Both the position numbers and the translations under genes were made by a program. From Bimastos eiseni (Eukaryota; Annelida; Clitellata; Crassiclitellata; Lumbricidae): a stretch of DNA of 64,000 nucleotides. The DNA is taken from contig OY365817.1 of the NCBI GenBank assembly GCA_959347315.1, forward strand, positions 4,756,643 through 4,820,642, in the 5' to 3' direction. This document shows positions 60,061 to 64,000 of this stretch, in pieces; positions within the stretch are counted from its first letter, which is position 1, and each line of letters starts with the position of its first letter. Below the pieces are notes generated by a model, which saw nothing but the letters and a program-made list of their open reading frames with translations, was not told the DNA's origin and did no database searches.

Positions 60061-60603
60061 AGTCAATATCATATACCCACTCAAACGAGACCTCTTTGAC
60101 GAGCTCCACTCCGGCCAGTTTACATTATCAATTATATGTGATCAAAAATCTCTTAAGGAAATGGAAGGATTGTGTCATCTACCAGTTAAAAGAGGATCCC
60201 GGAAAACCAATGTTTTTAGTTTAACTTGTTCAGCCTAAGTTTGTTAAAAGTAGAGCTAGTTCAAAAGCTAATTAATCCTAATCAATCCATGGGATATCAA
60301 TGTGCTGGTATACAGCGTCAAATGTCACATTCTCTAATGCTCAACCAATTGGCAAAGTCTGTAGCCAGCATATCACTCAGCAGTCGTCTTCTTTCTGTGA
60401 GGTTCGTGAAATTTACGCTTTCATTCGAACTAGATGCTACTAAGGTCACAAAGTCGATTCTGCAGTGACTTTCTTGACATTCTTCTCGTCTTTCGAAATA
60501 AGCTCAGCTGCCACCTGTTCGAATAGAAAAATGCGAATAAGAAATAATACAATACAACTGAAATTTGATGTTTCTCTTCTTACAATCAGCTCAGAAGTGC
60601 ACA

Positions 60604-60769
60604 TGCCTCGACGGCACAATTGCAGTTGTACTGCAGAGCAATTGTGCGCAAAGAACTTGCTCAAGGTCCCTACACAGTGACTCCTCGGACGAAAGTCGAA
60701 CCTGCACAGTCAGCACACACTGAGCTTTATAGGCTGATCGCTCTAACGAATCGACCACCGTGTCACACA
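60604..60769 (-). mobile_element. tRNA-derived SINE, second copy
   Basis: Reverse-oriented relative of 27110-27275. On the minus strand a GTCGATTCGTTAGAGCGATC A-box region and a GCAGGTTCGACTTTCG B-box region are followed by CACTGTGTAGGGACCTTGAG and TTGCTCTGCAGTACAACTGC. Both copies end at the same GCCGTCGAGGC word. Confidence 0.85.
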
Positions 60770-60789
60770 TGCCCTAACACATCTTATAT

Positions 60790-61244
60790 CAACGTTTGTT
60801 TGTTTCATTCGTAAAAGTTAACTATCAACTTTTCGCTCACAACTTTCAAGTGAGCCACATTTACCGTCAGCAAATGTATATGGACATTTATGTAGCGCCT
60901 TAAAGGAAATCTCGCAGTTATATATCACCAATCCATCGCAGTGCTATTGCTGCCAGCCTTGAAACTTTCAGCGATTTATGTTACATTACATTATTCTGTT
61001 TGATTGCGTCATTTTCATTTTATTACTGGAGGCTCTAAGTTATTTCGATTAGTTTACTACTAGTTTATGCATCAATGTATTTATTTTACTTATGAGGTGC
61101 CAGTAAATCGGCTTTATATGGCATCTGCTATACATTGCTGATAGTCGCAGCTGAGGCCACATAAACTGAGATTGGCAATGCAAGTATTAAGAGACTCTTA
61201 TTATCTGTCACTCAGTTACAGAGTCATCTTATTAGTAAAATCCA
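60790..61244. other. 3' flank of transporter copy 3
   Basis: Short AT-rich stretch downstream of the copy 3 stop codon. No clear polyadenylation site or repeat was singled out. Confidence 0.4.
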
Positions 61245-63849
61245 TTATAATCCACTTGCCTCGTTATTTAGTTTTCTTACTTGAACCTGATTATCTTTCT
61301 CCTTTTGACTTCTGCAGTTACTGCAGTTTGTGAACCTTATAAGAAGACGGTCATCCACGGCCTCCTCCAAGAGTTTGTCTCCTAACAATCCGCAAGGAAT
61401 AACAGACATTAAACTACTGGTCATTTGTGGGTTTCAGCCGGATGGTCTTCCACAAAAGGATCACGCTTGTGCAGAATCTCCATATTTGAGGCTTGCAAAC
61501 AAACGTGTTCCATTCACCTTTATTTTTCTATTCTACAAAGTAGGACCAATTAGAAGCACGTAAAGAGCTGTTTTCAAACCTTCTCAATTTGCCCACATCA
61601 ATTTTGAGTTCTGCTATGCTCTCAAACCCGAGCCAGCTAACAATCATTTCTCTGGGGTCATCGTGGTGACATAGATCTCAAGCGGCAGCCATCTACATGT
61701 ACGCACCCTACGTAGTTCAGATGAGCGTCGCACTCAATGATTCGTACTTACTTTCGTTAATTGTTTTCTACGATATGTTCTATGTCTGTTTATCCCAGTT
61801 TGAAATAACTGATCTAATGACGCGCAGTGGAAATTTTTAAAGGAACAATCGGAATAGAGGACTAAGGGTTAAAGTTAGTTGAACCTTGATGCAACATTGA
61901 CTAGATATACTTATACTAGTATTAGTAAAATCAAAACTTTGAGACTTAAAATTTAATATTAGAATCGCAAAAAAACTTGGCCATCGATGGCAGATTGTCA
62001 AATCCACTCCAGTGTCATATTTATCTCGACCAACGTTTGATGTTCAAAACCGCTTTTTATGAATGATTAATTGAAGATATTTGAATAATTGAATATATTT
62101 GAATAATTGAATATATTTGACCACTTAACGAGGAGCGTGTACTAAAATGCAGGAAAGAACTTGCACAGCTCGTCGTTAAGGATTATAACGTAGCTCACGA
62201 AACACTTACAACACCAGCTGAAATAATGTTAAAGCAGCTTTTCAATATAATAAGAGAACTCTATTGAAATAGATCTACAAGAGGCACTTGCTGACAGTAT
62301 ACCATGGGTCTTTATTAGGCCTACATGTACTTACACGGCAGTGAAATTGATGAGGCGCAATAAAATTACTCTTTCTTGTCGCTGGAATTGGGGCATTTCT
62401 TAACAGATATGGATGCTGTATAATAATTGTCTTCACAACAAGGCGTTTACTAATAGTTTCATACATATTGTTTAGATCTGTTGGGTAGCTACGTTTAGCA
62501 ATTTAGAGAGATTCTATAAGACGCTATATAAATAGCCTAATACATACATACATCACAATGACTAATTTCACATGATTGTTCATATAATCTGTGTGCATGC
62601 AGACTCTAGAAAATGTAGAGCCTTGATATCTTAGCAATACAACTGATTGTCGCTTCTCTAGCTTGCGTTTAAAAACTGCTTTGTAGAAAGTGAACACCTA
62701 CTGAATGTCAAGGAAACGATCATCCCAACTATAAACGTTGTCATCAGTCCAAATAGGACGTACCATATGTAGGACAAACAGTAAAACCTTTCCATTCCAT
62801 GGAGTTCCGTCTGCAAACATCAAACACAGAACATATAAACCGTATGTGTTAATTTCGACAGAGCATAGATAAGATAAACAGCGTTGACAGTATGACATGC
62901 AGCAGAATTTAGATACACTTCAATTCAATTAAAGATTATTATCGTATGTTATTGCATGTATTTGTGTGAAAATCTCGAATGGGAGAAGTAACTATAAGCC
63001 CATAGCATGTGCAAATAAATGTAAATGATCCAATAGTTGAATAACGTGAACCAACAACAGAAACTGTATTCTCATTTAGCTTCACCATTTGAGTGCAAAT
63101 GAACTATCCGCATTTTAACACTATTGCATCAGATAGCTCACAAGCATGTTAGCCTTAAAAGAGGCGCTATAGAAATGGTAAAACGCAAACATACCCGCAG
63201 AAAACCAGATAGACAGATTTGCTTTCTGTTTGTCGAATAAGAAGCTCACATTGAGCAGCGTTCCAAAAGAAGTTGTTGTCGACTGGCTGTTTTCAGTACA
63301 ATTGCTACCATTGTCACCAAAGATGGTAGAGTTACGATGATCAATGCATTCGTCGACTGAGATGGAAGGTAACGGCGGATATTTATTTGGAACACTCATC
63401 GACCCAATTTGCAGCCAAATATTCAAGATCAGACTCACAGCTCCACCAGTCAATGCTCCCTATCAAATTCACAGTCAATTAATATTGTAGCAGAAAAGGA
63501 AATAAAATGTTACCTAATGGCCATAATCGCATCGAGCACGATTTATTAAGCGATAGCCGTTTAATATTGTCAAAACTTCAACTGTCTTTGAAATCAACTA
63601 CTTAATTTACGCCAGCACTGTCTAAATCCTGAACAGAGATAACATCTGATCGAATCGAATCTGATTCGTTTGCAAGACCATGCATTCAATATATCTATTC
63701 ATCGAACAAAGCTAGTACCAGCGTATGAATAGCGCAAATGAAATATTAGTCTGAGTTCAAACCTTCCAATTGGCGTATCTCGATACTCCACCCAACATGA
63801 AGATGCCAAAGAGTGGTCCGAGCACTGAGCTACCCAACGACCATGCTAT
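61245..63849 (-). CDS. SLC5 sodium/solute symporter, copy 3 (3' part, continues beyond window)
   Basis: Third paralogue of the array. Only the last four exons are visible: 12 63763-63849, 13 63250-63459, 14 62702-62810, 15 61245-61381, with the same phases as copies 1 and 2. Exon 12 encodes GPLFGIFMLGG. Exon 13 is 70 codons with two N-glycosylation sites (N-S-T and N-C-T) where copy 2 has one. Exon 14 encodes the last membrane helix (SYIWYVLFGLMTTFIVGMIV). Exon 15 encodes DKLLEEAVDDRLLIRF and a short tail ending EASGL and TAA. All four are open. This copy is the most diverged of the three. The remaining exons should lie beyond position 64000. Confidence 0.85.
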
Positions 63850-64000
63850 CTGAGTTTCAACAGAAGATAAGAGATATAACACGGGTGCAGCGATTTCATA
63901 TTGCCCCTAATTCATCACACTCCCAGGTAACTTGAAATCCCGCTCGGGTCATCTGAAGGTAGGATTTAATCTATCTCATAATTAATTTTTTATTACTCTC

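Noticed and set aside
1..64000. CRISPR arrays, bacterial operons, riboswitches
   Set aside because: No regularly spaced identical short repeats with unique spacers were seen, and the gene structure is that of an animal nuclear genome.

Overview
The window is animal nuclear DNA. The genes are split into many GT-AG exons, introns and spacers are AT-rich and crowded with decayed transposons, and there is no bacterial operon structure. A Ty3/gypsy-type retrotransposon with integrase upstream of reverse transcriptase (the Gmr1 type, known from deuterostomes), CR1/Jockey-type LINEs, tRNA-derived SINEs and hAT miniature elements together suggest a deuterostome, probably a marine invertebrate such as an echinoderm. 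The species cannot be fixed from the sequence.

The host genes are a tandem array of three paralogues on the minus strand. They encode an SLC5 sodium/solute symporter of the SLC5A8/SLC5A12/SLC5A6 (monocarboxylate / multivitamin / iodide) branch. I rebuilt them exon by exon from splice sites, reading phase and family motifs. Copy 2 (51391 down to 37207) is complete: 15 exons, 602 codons plus stop, every junction in phase. Copy 1 (22886 down to 8253) has the same layout, but exon 3 carries an 8-bp deletion that creates a stop and exon 4 is missing, so it is probably a pseudogene. Copy 3 enters from the right edge; only exons 12-15 (63849 down to 61245) are in the window.

Layout: 1-8250, non-coding left flank with a foldback element, 21-bp repeats, LINE remnants and a hAT element; 8253-22886, copy 1 with hAT, foldback and LINE insertions in its introns; 22887-29464, spacer with LINE pieces, a SINE and the displaced 3' flank of copy 2; 29471-37206, a composite insertion made of a hAT-like element invaded by a 6.4-kb Gmr1-like LTR retrotransposon, abutting the stop codon of copy 2; 37207-51391, copy 2; 51392-61244, spacer with a minisatellite, a decayed LINE, tandem repeats and a SINE; 61245-64000, the end of copy 3.

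Copies 1 and 2 differ unevenly. Some blocks of exon plus intron look identical over hundreds of bases and neighbouring blocks are clearly diverged, which suggests gene conversion between them. The retrotransposon is young (three substitutions and one indel between LTRs), yet its coding frame is broken at four A-runs and two stop codons.
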